A stretch of DNA of 64,000 nucleotides, from assembly GCF_002056795.1 (NCBI RefSeq), contig NZ_CP020104.1, positions 1,189,001-1,253,000 on the forward strand. Reading direction: 5' to 3'. A program made the translations under genes and the position numbers. Position 1 is the first letter of the stretch; the number at the start of each line of letters is the position of its first letter. The notes below the pieces were generated by a model that made no database searches, was not told the DNA's origin, and saw only the letters and a program-made list of their open reading frames with translations. The stretch is from Spirosoma aerolatum. GTDB lineage: Bacteria > Bacteroidota > Bacteroidia > Cytophagales > Spirosomataceae. Shown here in pieces: positions 15,185 through 24,741 of the stretch.

Positions 15185-16303
15185 ATGAAAACCTATCAAC
15201 AGTATACCGTCGAAGATTTCCTGACGGATAGCTGGTTTCTGGCCTGGGTAAAACACAACCAGCCCGAAGCGCGTCAGTTCTGGGAGCAGTGGCAGCAGCA
15301 GCATCCCGACCGGCGCGACACGCTGCTTTTGGCTAAAGACATGGCCGAAGCCCTCAAAAATCGTCCGCATAGTCTTTCGGTTGGGCAGGAGCAACTGGAG
15401 GTAGAACAGATCGTGAAACTGACCCGGCACGTACCCGTACAGTCGAACTGGCCCGTTCAGCGAAACCTATGGACTCGGTATCGATGGTTAGCGGCAGCTA
15501 CGGTATTGCTCATACTGAGCGCTGGCGGGTGGTTTCTGGTCAATCGCGGTGAAACCAACTCGACGACTGTTTCTCATAATCCATCTAAGGTCGATGAGCC
15601 TACCACGGATAAATGGGTGAATCAGGTCAATGGTACGTCGCAACCCGTACAGCTTTCGTTACCCGATGGGAGTCTGTTGACTCTGATGGCTCATAGCCAG
15701 GCTTCCTATCCATACACCTTTGATTCGGATAAGCGGGAAGTGTATCTAAAAGGCGATGCCCTGTTTTCGGTTGTTCACGAAGGGAAACGGCCATTTCTGG
15801 TCTATAGCGGAGCGCTCGTAACGCGCGTGCTGGGTACTCGGTTCCGGGTGCAGGCCCGGCCTGGTGAAACCCGTATGATGGTGTCTGTTCTGTCGGGTAA
15901 AGTGTCGGTCATGGAGCAGAAAGACTGGGTTTCGGCCCGATCATCTCCGAATGTGCCGAAGGCAGGCGTTGTGCTGACGGCCAATCAACAGGTAACGTAC
16001 GATGCTAGCCAGGGGAGTTACCAGAAACAGCTGGTGGCGAAACCGACCCTGCTTCCCTCGACATCCGAAACACCGGAAACGTTCGTGTTTGACGATACCC
16101 CGGCCACGTCAGTTTTTGAGCGGCTAAAGAAAGCGTATGGTGTGGAGATTATTTACGACGTGTCGGCGCTGCGGCATTGTACCCTAACGGCATCCCTGGC
16201 GGGTGTTTCGCTCTACGACCAACTCCAGTTGTTGTGTGCTTCTATCGGCGCTTCGTACGAAGTGGTGGATGCCCGCGTCATTATTACCAGCAAAGGCTGC
16301 TAA
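15185..16303 (+). CDS. FecR-family anti-sigma factor / signal transducer, module 2
   Basis: A 372-residue membrane anti-sigma factor. The N-terminal cytoplasmic part (1-95) carries TVEDFLTDSWFLAWVKHN and FWEQWQQQHPDRRDTLLLAK. A membrane helix is at about 101-118 (WLAAATVLLILSAGGWFL). The periplasmic FecR domain is at about 155-250 (LPDGSLLTLMAHSQASYPY, VYLKGDALFSVVHEGKRPF, RVLGTRFRVQAR) and a C-terminal STN-like domain at about 300-372 (FVFDDTPATSVFERLKKAYGVEI, LYDQLQLLCASIGASYEV). Its N-terminal region differs from that of the module 1 and 3 FecRs, matching the different sigma branch it pairs with. Confidence 0.92.
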   Translation: MKTYQQYTVEDFLTDSWFLAWVKHNQPEARQFWEQWQQQHPDRRDTLLLAKDMAEALKNRPHSLSVGQEQLEVEQIVKLTRHVPVQSNWPVQRNLWTRYRWLAAATVLLILSAGGWFLVNRGETNSTTVSHNPSKVDEPTTDKWVNQVNGTSQPVQLSLPDGSLLTLMAHSQASYPYTFDSDKREVYLKGDALFSVVHEGKRPFLVYSGALVTRVLGTRFRVQARPGETRMMVSVLSGKVSVMEQKDWVSARSSPNVPKAGVVLTANQQVTYDASQGSYQKQLVAKPTLLPSTSETPETFVFDDTPATSVFERLKKAYGVEIIYDVSALRHCTLTASLAGVSLYDQLQLLCASIGASYEVVDARVIITSKGC

Positions 16304-16320
16304 AATTTCTTACTAAAAAA

Positions 16321-16344
16321 GCCCGCTATGCTGCAACATAACGG
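16321..16344. terminator. Hairpin between fecR and susC of module 2
   Basis: GCCCGCTATG, a 6-base loop and CATAACGGGC pair with one mismatch. An A-run (16315-16320) precedes it and no U-run follows on the plus strand. It lies 17 bases after the fecR stop and about 90 bases before susC, so it may separate regulator and transporter transcripts. Confidence 0.5.
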
Positions 16345-16435
16345 GCGTACTTGACCGATCGGGCGGCTATTTCGGGCCACCGCCGACCGGTATAGCTACT
16401 CCTTTGCCCGGAATAACTAGACCTACCCCCAAGTT

Positions 16436-19400
16436 ATGTACAAGTTTACAAATCACGAAACGATTCGGATGCTTATGCGAATCTCGCTACTCCAATTGTT
16501 GCTTACGGTATGGCTGGTCAACGGCGTTCTGGCAGCGAATGCCCAGGAACTCCTCGACCAGCGAGTCAGTATCCGACTGGATAACAACACGTTCCGGCAG
16601 GCTCTGCAAACGCTGGAAAAAACCGCGCATATCAAGTTCGTTTACAGTCGGCAGATTGTTCAAATCGACCGGAAAGTATCGCTGGCGGCTACCGACGAAA
16701 AACTGGCCGATATTCTGGAACGGCTGTTAAAACCCCTGCAACTAAGGTATGTGGTAACAGGTAGTCAGATTGCCATTGTGCGTGGACCTACGTCGGAAGA
16801 TGTGGGTGAGGGGGCTACGACTAAGTATCCGGCCTCCGCCGAATTCGTTGATCGAACGTTGACTGGAGTAGTTCGCAGCGAAACCAGCGAAGGCTTGCCG
16901 GGCGTCAGCGTTGTACTTAAAAATACGACCCGTGGTGCAACGACCGATTCGGAGGGTAAATTCCGCCTGGTTATTCCCGATGAATCTGGCAACGGGTCGG
17001 TAACAACGCTGGTATTTTCGTTTGTGGGGTATGTAAATCAGGAAGTCGTTGTCGGGAATCGGACACTGATAGAGGTGCAACTGGTGCCCGATCAGAAATC
17101 GCTGAACGAAGTGGTGGTGGTGGGATATGGTACGCAGGTGAAAGAGGATATTAGTGGAGCCATTACCAGTATCGCAGCCAAAGAGTTGAAAGATCCGCCG
17201 GTGGGCCAGGTGGCCCAGATGCTACAGGGCAAGCTGGTTGGTGTCCGTATCGATCAGGTGACGGGGCGCCCCGGTGAGGGCATGAATATCAAAGTGCGGG
17301 GATCGGTGTCGATTACGGCTGGAGCCAATCCGTTGTATGTCGTGGATGGAATGCCGATTACGGGCGATATTAATACGATAAATCCAGCCGAAATCGAAAG
17401 CATTAGTGTCCTGAAAGATGCAGCTGCTTCATCTCTGTATGGATCGAGGGCGGGAAATGGGGTTGTGCTGATTACGACTAAAGCCGCCAAAGCGGGTAAA
17501 ACGCAGATTGATTTCAATACCTATTATGGTTTCGAGCAAATTCCTGACGCCCGGAAGCTGAAAATGATGAATGCGCAGGAGTACGCTCAGTTTGAGAAAG
17601 AAATCGCCGAATTCAATGGCCGAACCGTAAATCCTGTATTCCAGAATCCAGCGCAGTATGCCGGGAAAGGCACCAACTGGTACGACGTTGTGACCCGAAC
17701 CGGAGCCGTTCAGAGTTATAACCTAACGCTGAGTTCGGGAACCAAAAACATCCTGACTTCGGTGACAGGTGGCTATTTTAAAGAAGATGGCGTTGTGATT
17801 GGCACCGGATTTGAACGCCTGTCGTTGCGGTCCAATACAATCTTTACACCCAGCGACCGAATTCGAATCGGATTCAATGTAGCGCCGAACTACGCCATAA
17901 ACCGGAATTTCCCGACCGATGGGAATCCTTATGGGTCCGAAAATATCGTTTCATCAGCCCTCTCGACCAGTCCACTGACCAGTCCCTATAATGCCGATGG
18001 GAGCTTGGCCTTAACCGCTTCAGACCCTGCTTCGTTTGGGAACCCGAACTGGCTGCGGGTGGCTGAGGAAAAAATCTATAAAAACAAAACCCTGTCGCTA
18101 CTGTCCAATGCTTATCTGGAATACGAAATAATACAGGGTTTGAAAGCCAAAACAACAGCCAATGTCCAACTGGGTTACAACAGTATTTTCCAGTTCAATC
18201 CATCGACCATTGGTAAATTGTTTTCGCCCCCACCGCTGATCCCGAGTGGCTCGGACAATAGTACCCGTTCCTACAACTGGGTCAACGAAAACTCACTGAC
18301 CTATCAGCGGGAGCTGAATGGGCATAGTATCGACGCGCTGGTCGATTTCACGGCTCAGCGTTCTCGCAGCGATAACACGCTGGTTACGGCCACCAATTAT
18401 CCCGACGACAAAATTCAGGCGGTGAGTGCGGCCGGAAAAACCGTTGTGACCAGCAATGTGCAGGAGTGGGTATTGCTTTCCTTTCTGGGGCGACTCAACT
18501 ACAATTACAAAGGAAAATACCTGCTAACCGCTTCGATTCGGCGGGATGGCTCATCGCGCTTTGGGCCCAACAACCGCTGGGGAAATTTCCCCTCGGCGTC
18601 CATTGGCTGGATTGTTTCGAAAGAGGCCTTCTGGAAATTGACTCCCATTTCGTTCCTGAAACTACGAGCCAGCTACGGGCTTACCGGGAATTTTGAGATT
18701 GGTAACTATACCTTCCGCTCAACAGTTGGTCCGGTATATTACGCCTTTGCGAATACACTGTTTCAGGGACGGGCAGCCAACAATCTGGGCGATAATAACT
18801 TAGGTTGGGAGCAGAAAAAACAACTGAACATTGGGGCGGATGTGTACCTACTCAACGACCGGATTCAACTGACGTATAACTACTACCGTACCATCTCCAG
18901 TAACCTGTTGTATAACGTATCGGTGCCGGTATCGTCGGGCTTCAGCAACATCCAGACCAACATTGGCGAACTGAAATTCTGGGGGCATGAAATCGGTCTC
19001 AATACCATCAATATCCACACCAATCGTTTTAGCTGGAACACCACCCTGAATCTGTCGTTCGACCGGAACCGGGTTGAGAAACTGTCATCAGTAACGGCGC
19101 TCTACCATGGCATGACCAACTATGGGTTTACCAGTCATATTTCGCAGGTCGGTTCGCCGGTTGGGTTGTTCTGGGGAGCCGTGTGGGATGGCGTTTACAA
19201 GAACCAGCAGGATTTCGATAATTCGCCCAAATACGCTGATTCGCAGGTGGGTATTATCAAATTTCGGGATATCAATGGCGACGGCAAGATTACTTTTCCA
19301 GAAGATTACACCACAACCGGAACGCCCTGGCCAAAATACATTTTCGGGCTGACCAACCAGATCAATTACCGAAATTTCGACTTTGGCCTGACCATTACGG

Positions 19401-19831
19401 GCAGTTATGGCAACCAGATTCTGGCCCATTACGAAAACTGGCTGACGAATCTCGACGGGCCATTTAACGTACTGGCCGAAGTGAAAAATCGCTGGAAATC
19501 ACCCTCCGATCCGGGTGATGGTAAATACGGCAGTGTGCAGCAGGGAACTACTTATCTCGAACGCGACCGCTGGAGTACGCGCTACCTGAAAGACGGCAGT
19601 TTTCTGTCGTTCAAGAACATTACCCTGGGCTACACGCTGCCGATCAAGATCAAGAGTGTCCGAAACCTACGGGTTTACAGCAGCATTCAGAATGCCTGGG
19701 TGATTACCAAATACCCCGGCAACCCAGAAGTAAATACCCGAAATTCGAGCAGTGGCAGTTCGCCGGGCGTCGACGAAAACTCCTATCCCGTTCCCCGGAC
19801 GATCAGCTTCGGTGTCAATATTGGCCTATAA
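16436..19831 (+). CDS. SusC/RagA-type TonB-dependent transporter with STN domain, module 2
   Basis: A 1131-residue outer-membrane transporter. A long signal peptide (1-37, ending ANAQE) precedes an STN domain (about 43-110, SIRLDNNTFRQALQTLEKTA and RYVVTGSQIAIV). The carboxypeptidase-regulatory-like domain follows (about 140-215, LTGVVRSETSEGLPGVSVVL). LNEVVVVGYGTQ is at about 222, then the plug (VAQMLQGKLVGVRIDQ, ISVLKDAAASSLYGSRAGNG) and the barrel ending in a FGVNIGL strand. The N-terminus MYKFTNHETIRMLMRI is typical of Cytophagales SusC proteins of this class, which supports the chosen start. It should transduce to the FecR encoded 130 bp upstream. SusD follows after 20 bp. Confidence 0.95.
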   Translation: MYKFTNHETIRMLMRISLLQLLLTVWLVNGVLAANAQELLDQRVSIRLDNNTFRQALQTLEKTAHIKFVYSRQIVQIDRKVSLAATDEKLADILERLLKPLQLRYVVTGSQIAIVRGPTSEDVGEGATTKYPASAEFVDRTLTGVVRSETSEGLPGVSVVLKNTTRGATTDSEGKFRLVIPDESGNGSVTTLVFSFVGYVNQEVVVGNRTLIEVQLVPDQKSLNEVVVVGYGTQVKEDISGAITSIAAKELKDPPVGQVAQMLQGKLVGVRIDQVTGRPGEGMNIKVRGSVSITAGANPLYVVDGMPITGDINTINPAEIESISVLKDAAASSLYGSRAGNGVVLITTKAAKAGKTQIDFNTYYGFEQIPDARKLKMMNAQEYAQFEKEIAEFNGRTVNPVFQNPAQYAGKGTNWYDVVTRTGAVQSYNLTLSSGTKNILTSVTGGYFKEDGVVIGTGFERLSLRSNTIFTPSDRIRIGFNVAPNYAINRNFPTDGNPYGSENIVSSALSTSPLTSPYNADGSLALTASDPASFGNPNWLRVAEEKIYKNKTLSLLSNAYLEYEIIQGLKAKTTANVQLGYNSIFQFNPSTIGKLFSPPPLIPSGSDNSTRSYNWVNENSLTYQRELNGHSIDALVDFTAQRSRSDNTLVTATNYPDDKIQAVSAAGKTVVTSNVQEWVLLSFLGRLNYNYKGKYLLTASIRRDGSSRFGPNNRWGNFPSASIGWIVSKEAFWKLTPISFLKLRASYGLTGNFEIGNYTFRSTVGPVYYAFANTLFQGRAANNLGDNNLGWEQKKQLNIGADVYLLNDRIQLTYNYYRTISSNLLYNVSVPVSSGFSNIQTNIGELKFWGHEIGLNTINIHTNRFSWNTTLNLSFDRNRVEKLSSVTALYHGMTNYGFTSHISQVGSPVGLFWGAVWDGVYKNQQDFDNSPKYADSQVGIIKFRDINGDGKITFPEDYTTTGTPWPKYIFGLTNQINYRNFDFGLTITGSYGNQILAHYENWLTNLDGPFNVLAEVKNRWKSPSDPGDGKYGSVQQGTTYLERDRWSTRYLKDGSFLSFKNITLGYTLPIKIKSVRNLRVYSSIQNAWVITKYPGNPEVNTRNSSSGSSPGVDENSYPVPRTISFGVNIGL

Positions 19832-19851
19832 ACCACGGAAAATCCTACATC

Positions 19852-21357
19852 ATGAAACCTAAATCTCTTATCGTTAGTATAGCGTTGCTGATGCTGAGTG
19901 CCTGCAAGAGTTTTCTGGAGGTGGTTCCTGAAACCTCGCTGGCAGCGGACAATTTCTATCAGTCGCAGACCGATTTTGAACAGGCTGTGGGTGGTATTTA
20001 TGCCCCCCTTCAGGGAATCTACAATCAGGACTGGGTTCTGAACGAAATGCGGTCCGACAATACCTTCTTTATCTATAACATTGCTCAGCGTGGCGGAAAG
20101 CAGCAGGAAGATCCGGCTACGTTTACTGTAGAAACCAACAATACCTATACGCTGGGCAAATGGACGAACGATTATCTGATTATTTCCCGGGCCAATCAGG
20201 TGTTGAAAAGCCTCGAATCGGCAACATTCGTTGAGTCGGCGAAAGCCAATCTGAAAGGACAGGCACTTTTTCTGCGGGCCTTTGCCTACTTCGATCTGGT
20301 CAAAAATTTTGGCAGTGTGCCGCTGTTTCTGGAACCGGCTACATCGTACCAAACCACCTTTAAGGCACGTTCCGACGCTACGGAGGTTTACAAACAGATT
20401 GTGGCTGATGCGTCGGCTGCGGCTAAACTACTGCCTGCTGTTGCTTCGGCAACCGGGCGGGCTACGGCGGGTGCTGCGTATACCTTGCTGGCCGATGCCT
20501 ACATGGATCAGAAAGCCTGGGCCGATGCCGAAACCGCTCTGAAAACCGTAACCACGCTGGGTTACAGCCTGCTGCCCAACTACGCTGATATTTTTAAGCC
20601 GACCAATAAAGGTAATAAGGAGATCGTTTTCGACATACAGTACGCCGAGGGAACTTCACAGGCTATCTTTAATGCGCTGCCTTATCTGTTTATACCTGTG
20701 CTGGCCGACCCATCGGTTATTACGGGGGTGAAACCTGCCTCGCAGCAAACCTATGGGGGGTACAACGTTCCGACGCCCGACTTGCTGAAGGCGTATGAAG
20801 ATACACTTAAAGACCAGCGATTTGCGGCTTCCATCGGGTTTTATACCGGGCCGTCACCCCTGATAGGAATTACGTATAACCATACGCCTTACATCAAAAA
20901 ATACCTGCATCCGCACTCCGTCTATGGGCAGACGGCCGATAATGGTCCGATTTATCGGTACGCTGAGGTGCTGCTGATGCTGGCCGAAGTGACCAACGAG
21001 CAGGGGCGGCAGGCCGATGCGGTAGGCTATCTGAATCAGGTTCGGGTACGAGCTGGATTAAATCCCTTGACAGCAGGCAGTCAGACGGCCCTGCAAGCCA
21101 GCATCCTGAAAGAGCGGCAGGTTGAACTGGCTTTTGAAAACAAACGCTGGCACGATCTGGTCCGAAGTGGCACGGCTGTACAGGTGATGTCGGCGTTTGG
21201 CGCTAAAGTCAAAGCAAACCCACAGGCGTATTATTATCCGACAGGTGGAGCCCCTATTGCCACTGCGTTTAACGTAACCGACCGGGATTTGCTCTATCCG
21301 ATTCCCGTAAGCGAAATCATTACCAACCCTGATCTGAAACAAAATCCTGGGTATTAA
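19852..21357 (+). CDS. SusD/RagB-family substrate-binding lipoprotein, module 2
   Basis: A 501-residue surface lipoprotein with a short signal and lipobox (MLSAC, Cys about 18), then KSFLEVVPETSLAADNFYQS. SusD landmarks are the ALFLRAFAYFDLVKNFGSVPLFL helix pair, the RYAEVLLMLAEVTNEQG helix, the KERQVELAFENKRWHDLVRSG segment and the C-terminal LYPIPVSEI...LKQNPGY. It pairs with the SusC encoded 20 bp upstream. Downstream lies an inverted repeat (21376-21438) before the DUF1080 gene. Confidence 0.95.
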   Translation: MKPKSLIVSIALLMLSACKSFLEVVPETSLAADNFYQSQTDFEQAVGGIYAPLQGIYNQDWVLNEMRSDNTFFIYNIAQRGGKQQEDPATFTVETNNTYTLGKWTNDYLIISRANQVLKSLESATFVESAKANLKGQALFLRAFAYFDLVKNFGSVPLFLEPATSYQTTFKARSDATEVYKQIVADASAAAKLLPAVASATGRATAGAAYTLLADAYMDQKAWADAETALKTVTTLGYSLLPNYADIFKPTNKGNKEIVFDIQYAEGTSQAIFNALPYLFIPVLADPSVITGVKPASQQTYGGYNVPTPDLLKAYEDTLKDQRFAASIGFYTGPSPLIGITYNHTPYIKKYLHPHSVYGQTADNGPIYRYAEVLLMLAEVTNEQGRQADAVGYLNQVRVRAGLNPLTAGSQTALQASILKERQVELAFENKRWHDLVRSGTAVQVMSAFGAKVKANPQAYYYPTGGAPIATAFNVTDRDLLYPIPVSEIITNPDLKQNPGY

Positions 21358-21375
21358 CGAGCTTGAGTAGATATC

Positions 21376-21438
21376 AATAGAACACAGATTCGTATGGGTA
21401 TGATAATTAGCCTTAATCATAAAAATCTGTGTTCTATT
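21376..21438. repeat. Inverted repeat after susD of module 2 (AATAGAACACAGATT type)
   Basis: Perfect 15-bp arms (21376-21390 and 21424-21438) enclose a 33-base loop that itself holds a short TATGAT/ATCATA pairing. The same GAACACAGATT sequence starts the imperfect inverted repeat at 24485-24561, at the other end of the module's enzyme genes. The two are probably copies of one intergenic hairpin family and may terminate or process transcripts. Confidence 0.7.
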
Positions 21439-21456
21439 AAATCCGAAGCACTTACT

Positions 21457-22086
21457 ATGAAGTCCTTTCTGCTTATAATCACTGTATCTCTCCTCAGCTT
21501 CTATGCAATCCCTCTAAAAAAGAGCGTCCGGCTATTCGATGGGAAAACCTTTCGGGGTTGGGAAGGCGACACGGTAAACACTTGGCGAATCGAAAATGGA
21601 ACGATTGCCGCCGGACACCCCGATCGGATGGTGCCGCACAACGATTTTCTGTGTACCACCCGCTCCTACGCCAATTTCATCCTGCGGCTGAAAGTTCGGC
21701 TAACCGGAACGAAAGGTTTTGTAAATGCGGGCGTACAGTTTCGGAGTAAACGACTGACCAGCCCGGCTTACGAAATGATTGGCTATCAGGCCGACTGGGG
21801 GCCGAAGTACTGGGGGAGCCTGTATGACGAGTCGCGCCGAAAAGTGACGCTGGTCCAGCCAGATTCTGTACAAACGGCTAAATGGATAAAAGTAGCCGAC
21901 TGGAACGATTTTAGGATACAGGCCGAAAATCGCCGGATTAGGCTGTATGTCAATGGCCATCAGACGGTCGATTACACAGAATCGGACGAAACCATTCCGC
22001 AGTCGGGTGTTATTGGATTACAGATTCATGGGGCTGGCGTTACGCAGGTGGCTTATAAAGATATTGAGATTGACGAACTTCCTTGA
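21457..22086 (+). CDS. DUF1080 (3-keto-disaccharide hydrolase-like) secreted protein, module 2
   Basis: A 209-residue exported protein of the DUF1080 family, whose members have a concanavalin-like beta-sandwich. Some act as 3-keto-glycoside hydrolases. Signal peptide at 1-20, then the hallmark LFDGKTFRGWEGD (about 30-42), NTWRIENGTIAAG, NFILRLKVRL, NAGVQFRSKR and VNGHQTVDYTE. The start at 21457 is chosen because the preceding in-frame codons lie in the inverted repeat. The stop overlaps the edge of a 46-bp palindrome. With the next gene, an oxidising enzyme, a pathway through 3-keto sugars is plausible but inferred. Confidence 0.88.
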   Translation: MKSFLLIITVSLLSFYAIPLKKSVRLFDGKTFRGWEGDTVNTWRIENGTIAAGHPDRMVPHNDFLCTTRSYANFILRLKVRLTGTKGFVNAGVQFRSKRLTSPAYEMIGYQADWGPKYWGSLYDESRRKVTLVQPDSVQTAKWIKVADWNDFRIQAENRRIRLYVNGHQTVDYTESDETIPQSGVIGLQIHGAGVTQVAYKDIEIDELP

Positions 22087-22089
22087 TGC

Positions 22090-22135
22090 TTTTTGACAGG
22101 ATTTACAGGGTATACCCTGTAAATCCTGTCAAAAA
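22090..22135. repeat. Perfect 46-bp palindrome between DUF1080 and dehydrogenase genes
   Basis: The sequence is perfectly self-complementary about position 22112.5, with no loop beyond the centre TATA. Its arm begins TTTTTGACAGGATTTACAGG and its other end is an A-run, so either strand gives a U-rich 3' side. It works as a candidate terminator or attenuator between two genes that are otherwise 68 bp apart. Confidence 0.85.
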
Positions 22136-22154
22136 AGAACTTTATAAAATTGGT

Positions 22155-24437
22155 ATGAAACATTCTTACTGGATTACCACGATTGTCATTCTGTCGTCGA
22201 TACTGCTTTTCACTGCTTATCAGCGTGCGGATGATAGCCAGGAAGATCCATTCGAGACACCCCGATCTGTCAGTCAGACTCCGACTACTGTACCGCTATC
22301 GCCGGAAGCCAGTATGAAAACGTTTCGACTGCCCAAAGGCTATCACCTCGAACTGGTGGCTAGTGAGCCAATGATTTCAGAACCCGTAGCACTAGCCTGG
22401 GATGGCAATGCGCGCTTGTATGTGGCGCAAATGGAAACCTACATGCAGACCGTACTGGCAACAGGACAAAACCTGCCCAAAAGTCGAATTATGCTGCTGG
22501 AAGATACCAACGGTGATGGCAAAATGGACAAGAGTTCGGTGTTTCTGAAAGACCTGCTGCTGCCCCGTGCCATTCTGTGTATCGGTCACGAACTGCTGGT
22601 CAATGAAACCGATTCCTACGATATTTACGCCTATCAGGATACCAATGGCGATGGTAAAGCTGATAAGAAAAGGCCTGTGTTTCAGAATAAACGGAAAGCT
22701 TTCGGTAATGTGGAACACCAGCGCAGTGGCCTTGACTGGAACCTGGACAACTGGATTTATGAAACCATCGATCCCATTCGCTATCGGTACAAAAAAGGTG
22801 TGCTTAAGGCCGATACACTTCCGTTTGCGGCTGGCCAGTGGGGGCTGACGCACGACGATTACGGACGCGTTTTCTTCAGCCGGGCTGCATCTGGCATTGC
22901 GGCATCGGGCTTTCAGATTAACCCGGCCTATGGACAGCTCGATTTACCGGATGCGTTCGAAGACGGATTCAACCATGTTTGGTCAGCCATTAAAACGCCC
23001 GATGTGAATGGTGGCCCCAAAACCCTTCGTCCCGACAGTACGATGGCCGATTTTACGTCCATCTGTGGCCAATCTGTTTTTCGCGGAGATCGACTTCCAA
23101 AACAAATCTTCGGCGATTATATCGTGGCCGAACCCGTTGCCCGCATTATCCGACGGGCCAATATCAAAAACGAAAACGGAAAAATCCGACTGTATAACGT
23201 GTATCATCAGGACGAATTCATTTCATCGACCGATATGAATTTCCGGCCCATCAACACCTACACAGGGCCCGATGGCTGTCTGTATATTGTCGATATGTAC
23301 CGGGGCATCATTCAGGAATCGACCTGGGCTCAGCCGGGGAGTTACCTGTACGCCCAGATCATGAGCAAAGGGCTGAACAAAAACATTGACCGGGGGCGTA
23401 TCTACCGGCTGGTTTACGATGGTATAAAACCCAGTCCAGCCCCCAAAATGCTGAACGAAACCACGACCAAACTAGTCACCTATCTGGATCATCCGAACGG
23501 CTGGTGGCGCGATAATGCCCAAAAAGAAATCATTGTGCGCAACGACAAGTCGTCAGTGACTTCATTGAGAAAAATCGCGCTGGGCCAGAAAGGACCATTG
23601 ACCAAAAAACCATCAAGCCTGGCCCGGATTCACGCCTTGTGGACACTGGAAGGGCTGGATGCCATCGACAAACCACTACTGCTGACTACCCTGAGCGATC
23701 CAGCACCCGAAATGCGGAAGATGGCCTTATGGCTCAGCGAACCCTGGATTAAAACGGCTGATAGGCAGGTGTTTGATAAGCTGGAGTCGCTCAAAAACGA
23801 TACGGACAGCGATGTGCTGGCGCAACTGCTGCTATCGCTGTCGTACAGTAAGGCCGATAACGCCAAAGCAATTGGACAGGCTATCCTGGCCCGGCATTCC
23901 GATCATGTAATACTGACGAGCATAGAACGAACCCTGAAAAAAGCCGAGGAAACCCGAAAAGTTGGCAGCAGTCGCCTGGCCGCCCTGTTGCCGGAAGACC
24001 GAAAGCGGGTAGGGGAGGGGAAGCAGATTTTTACGTCGCTTTGCTCAACCTGCCACGGGCCGCAGGGCGAAGGTACGCCTACGAAAATGGCACCCCATCT
24101 GGCTGGTAAATTCAAGCTGCTCGAAAACCGCGACGAAGTCATCAAGATCATGCTCAATGGACTGACGGGGCCTGTCGATGGCGTTACGTATCACGAAATG
24201 ATGCCGCCTATGGGTACGAACAGCGATGAGTGGATTGCGTCGGTACTGACCTATGTCCGGCTGGAACTGGGTATGCAGAGTTTTCCGGAAATGTCGTCGG
24301 GCTATATGACTAATTTCGTGCTGGTCAAACCCGAACAGGTAAAGAAAATCCGGGAACAAACGGCTGGTCGCACAATACCCTGGACCTGGGATGAGCTGAT
24401 TAAAGAGCGCGATTTGTTGCGGCAGAGTAAGAAATAA
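22155..24437 (+). CDS. PVC-type membrane-bound dehydrogenase with C-terminal cytochrome c domain, module 2
   Basis: A 760-residue exported oxidoreductase-like protein. After a signal segment comes the PVC-type N-terminal domain (about 55-400), a beta-propeller with repeated Asp-rich loops (EDTNGDGKMDKSS, QDTNGDGKADKKR) that resemble calcium sites. It begins FRLPKGYHLELVASEPMI. A middle HEAT-like helical region (about 430-600) follows. The cytochrome c domain has the haem motif C-S-T-C-H at about residue 630 and a likely distal Met in MMPPMGTN. Such proteins are thought to oxidise sugars or alcohols in the periplasm and pass electrons to the haem. The start at 22155 skips the palindrome-derived N-terminus. 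It is the last gene of module 2. Confidence 0.88.
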   Translation: MKHSYWITTIVILSSILLFTAYQRADDSQEDPFETPRSVSQTPTTVPLSPEASMKTFRLPKGYHLELVASEPMISEPVALAWDGNARLYVAQMETYMQTVLATGQNLPKSRIMLLEDTNGDGKMDKSSVFLKDLLLPRAILCIGHELLVNETDSYDIYAYQDTNGDGKADKKRPVFQNKRKAFGNVEHQRSGLDWNLDNWIYETIDPIRYRYKKGVLKADTLPFAAGQWGLTHDDYGRVFFSRAASGIAASGFQINPAYGQLDLPDAFEDGFNHVWSAIKTPDVNGGPKTLRPDSTMADFTSICGQSVFRGDRLPKQIFGDYIVAEPVARIIRRANIKNENGKIRLYNVYHQDEFISSTDMNFRPINTYTGPDGCLYIVDMYRGIIQESTWAQPGSYLYAQIMSKGLNKNIDRGRIYRLVYDGIKPSPAPKMLNETTTKLVTYLDHPNGWWRDNAQKEIIVRNDKSSVTSLRKIALGQKGPLTKKPSSLARIHALWTLEGLDAIDKPLLLTTLSDPAPEMRKMALWLSEPWIKTADRQVFDKLESLKNDTDSDVLAQLLLSLSYSKADNAKAIGQAILARHSDHVILTSIERTLKKAEETRKVGSSRLAALLPEDRKRVGEGKQIFTSLCSTCHGPQGEGTPTKMAPHLAGKFKLLENRDEVIKIMLNGLTGPVDGVTYHEMMPPMGTNSDEWIASVLTYVRLELGMQSFPEMSSGYMTNFVLVKPEQVKKIREQTAGRTIPWTWDELIKERDLLRQSKK

Positions 24438-24484
24438 CGAATTTGGTTGTGCTACTTTCGGGCAACAAAGTTGACTAAGCGGAT

Positions 24485-24561
24485 AGAACACAGATTGTTA
24501 TGATTCTTATGTTTTACACAGATCTTAATCTATCATAACCATCATAATGATCCGTGTTCCA
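24485..24561. repeat. Imperfect inverted repeat, GAACACAGATT family
   Basis: AGAACACAGATTGTTATGATTC on the left (24486 onward, given in part) pairs imperfectly with a right arm ending GATCCGTGTTCC at 24561. It shares GAACACAGATT with the repeat at 21376-21438. It lies 48 bases after the dehydrogenase stop. Confidence 0.55.
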
Positions 24562-24563
24562 GT

Positions 24564-24616
24564 AATAGGTTGGTTTGGTAAATTCCCGGTGGATGTCTGC
24601 CGGGAATTTATTTTTA
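24564..24616. terminator. Terminator hairpin after module 2, recurrent CCCGGTGG/CTGCCGGG element
   Basis: Perfect 10-bp arms AAATTCCCGG (24580-24589) and CCGGGAATTT (24600-24609) enclose a 10-base loop and are followed by ATTTTT, a good intrinsic terminator. The same element, including the flanking ATAGGTTGGTTT and the loop pattern TGG-T-TCTG, recurs at 34691-34746 after module 3. Confidence 0.8.
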
Positions 24617-24642
24617 TAGGGTCTCTAGGGCTTTTTGGTTGG

Positions 24643-24677
24643 TTTTTGTGAAAATCAGAGAAAAATTTTCACAAAAA
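24643..24677. promoter_or_regulatory. Inverted repeat upstream of the module 3 sigma gene
   Basis: Perfect 13-bp arms TTTTTGTGAAAAT (24643-24655) and ATTTTCACAAAAA (24665-24677) enclose a 9-base spacer. The element lies 65 bases before the sigma start and just upstream of ACTAAGGGTAA (24689-24699). The position suggests an operator or a hairpin controlling the sigma gene. A terminator reading is also possible on either strand because of the T and A runs. Confidence 0.5.
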
Positions 24678-24688
24678 AGTTATTTTCG

Positions 24689-24699
24689 ACTAAGGGTAA
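24689..24699 (+). promoter_or_regulatory. ACTAAGGGTAA motif upstream of the module 3 sigma gene
   Basis: The 11-mer is repeated exactly at 25388-25398 before fecR of the same module, and its core ACTAAGGG occurs before the module 1 sigma gene at 3906. It lies 43 bases before the sigma ATG. It may be an autoregulated ECF promoter element; that role is inferred. Confidence 0.35.
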
Positions 24700-24741
24700 T
24701 CGCCAGCATTCGTGTCATTCGCGTACTTGACCGGCAATCTT

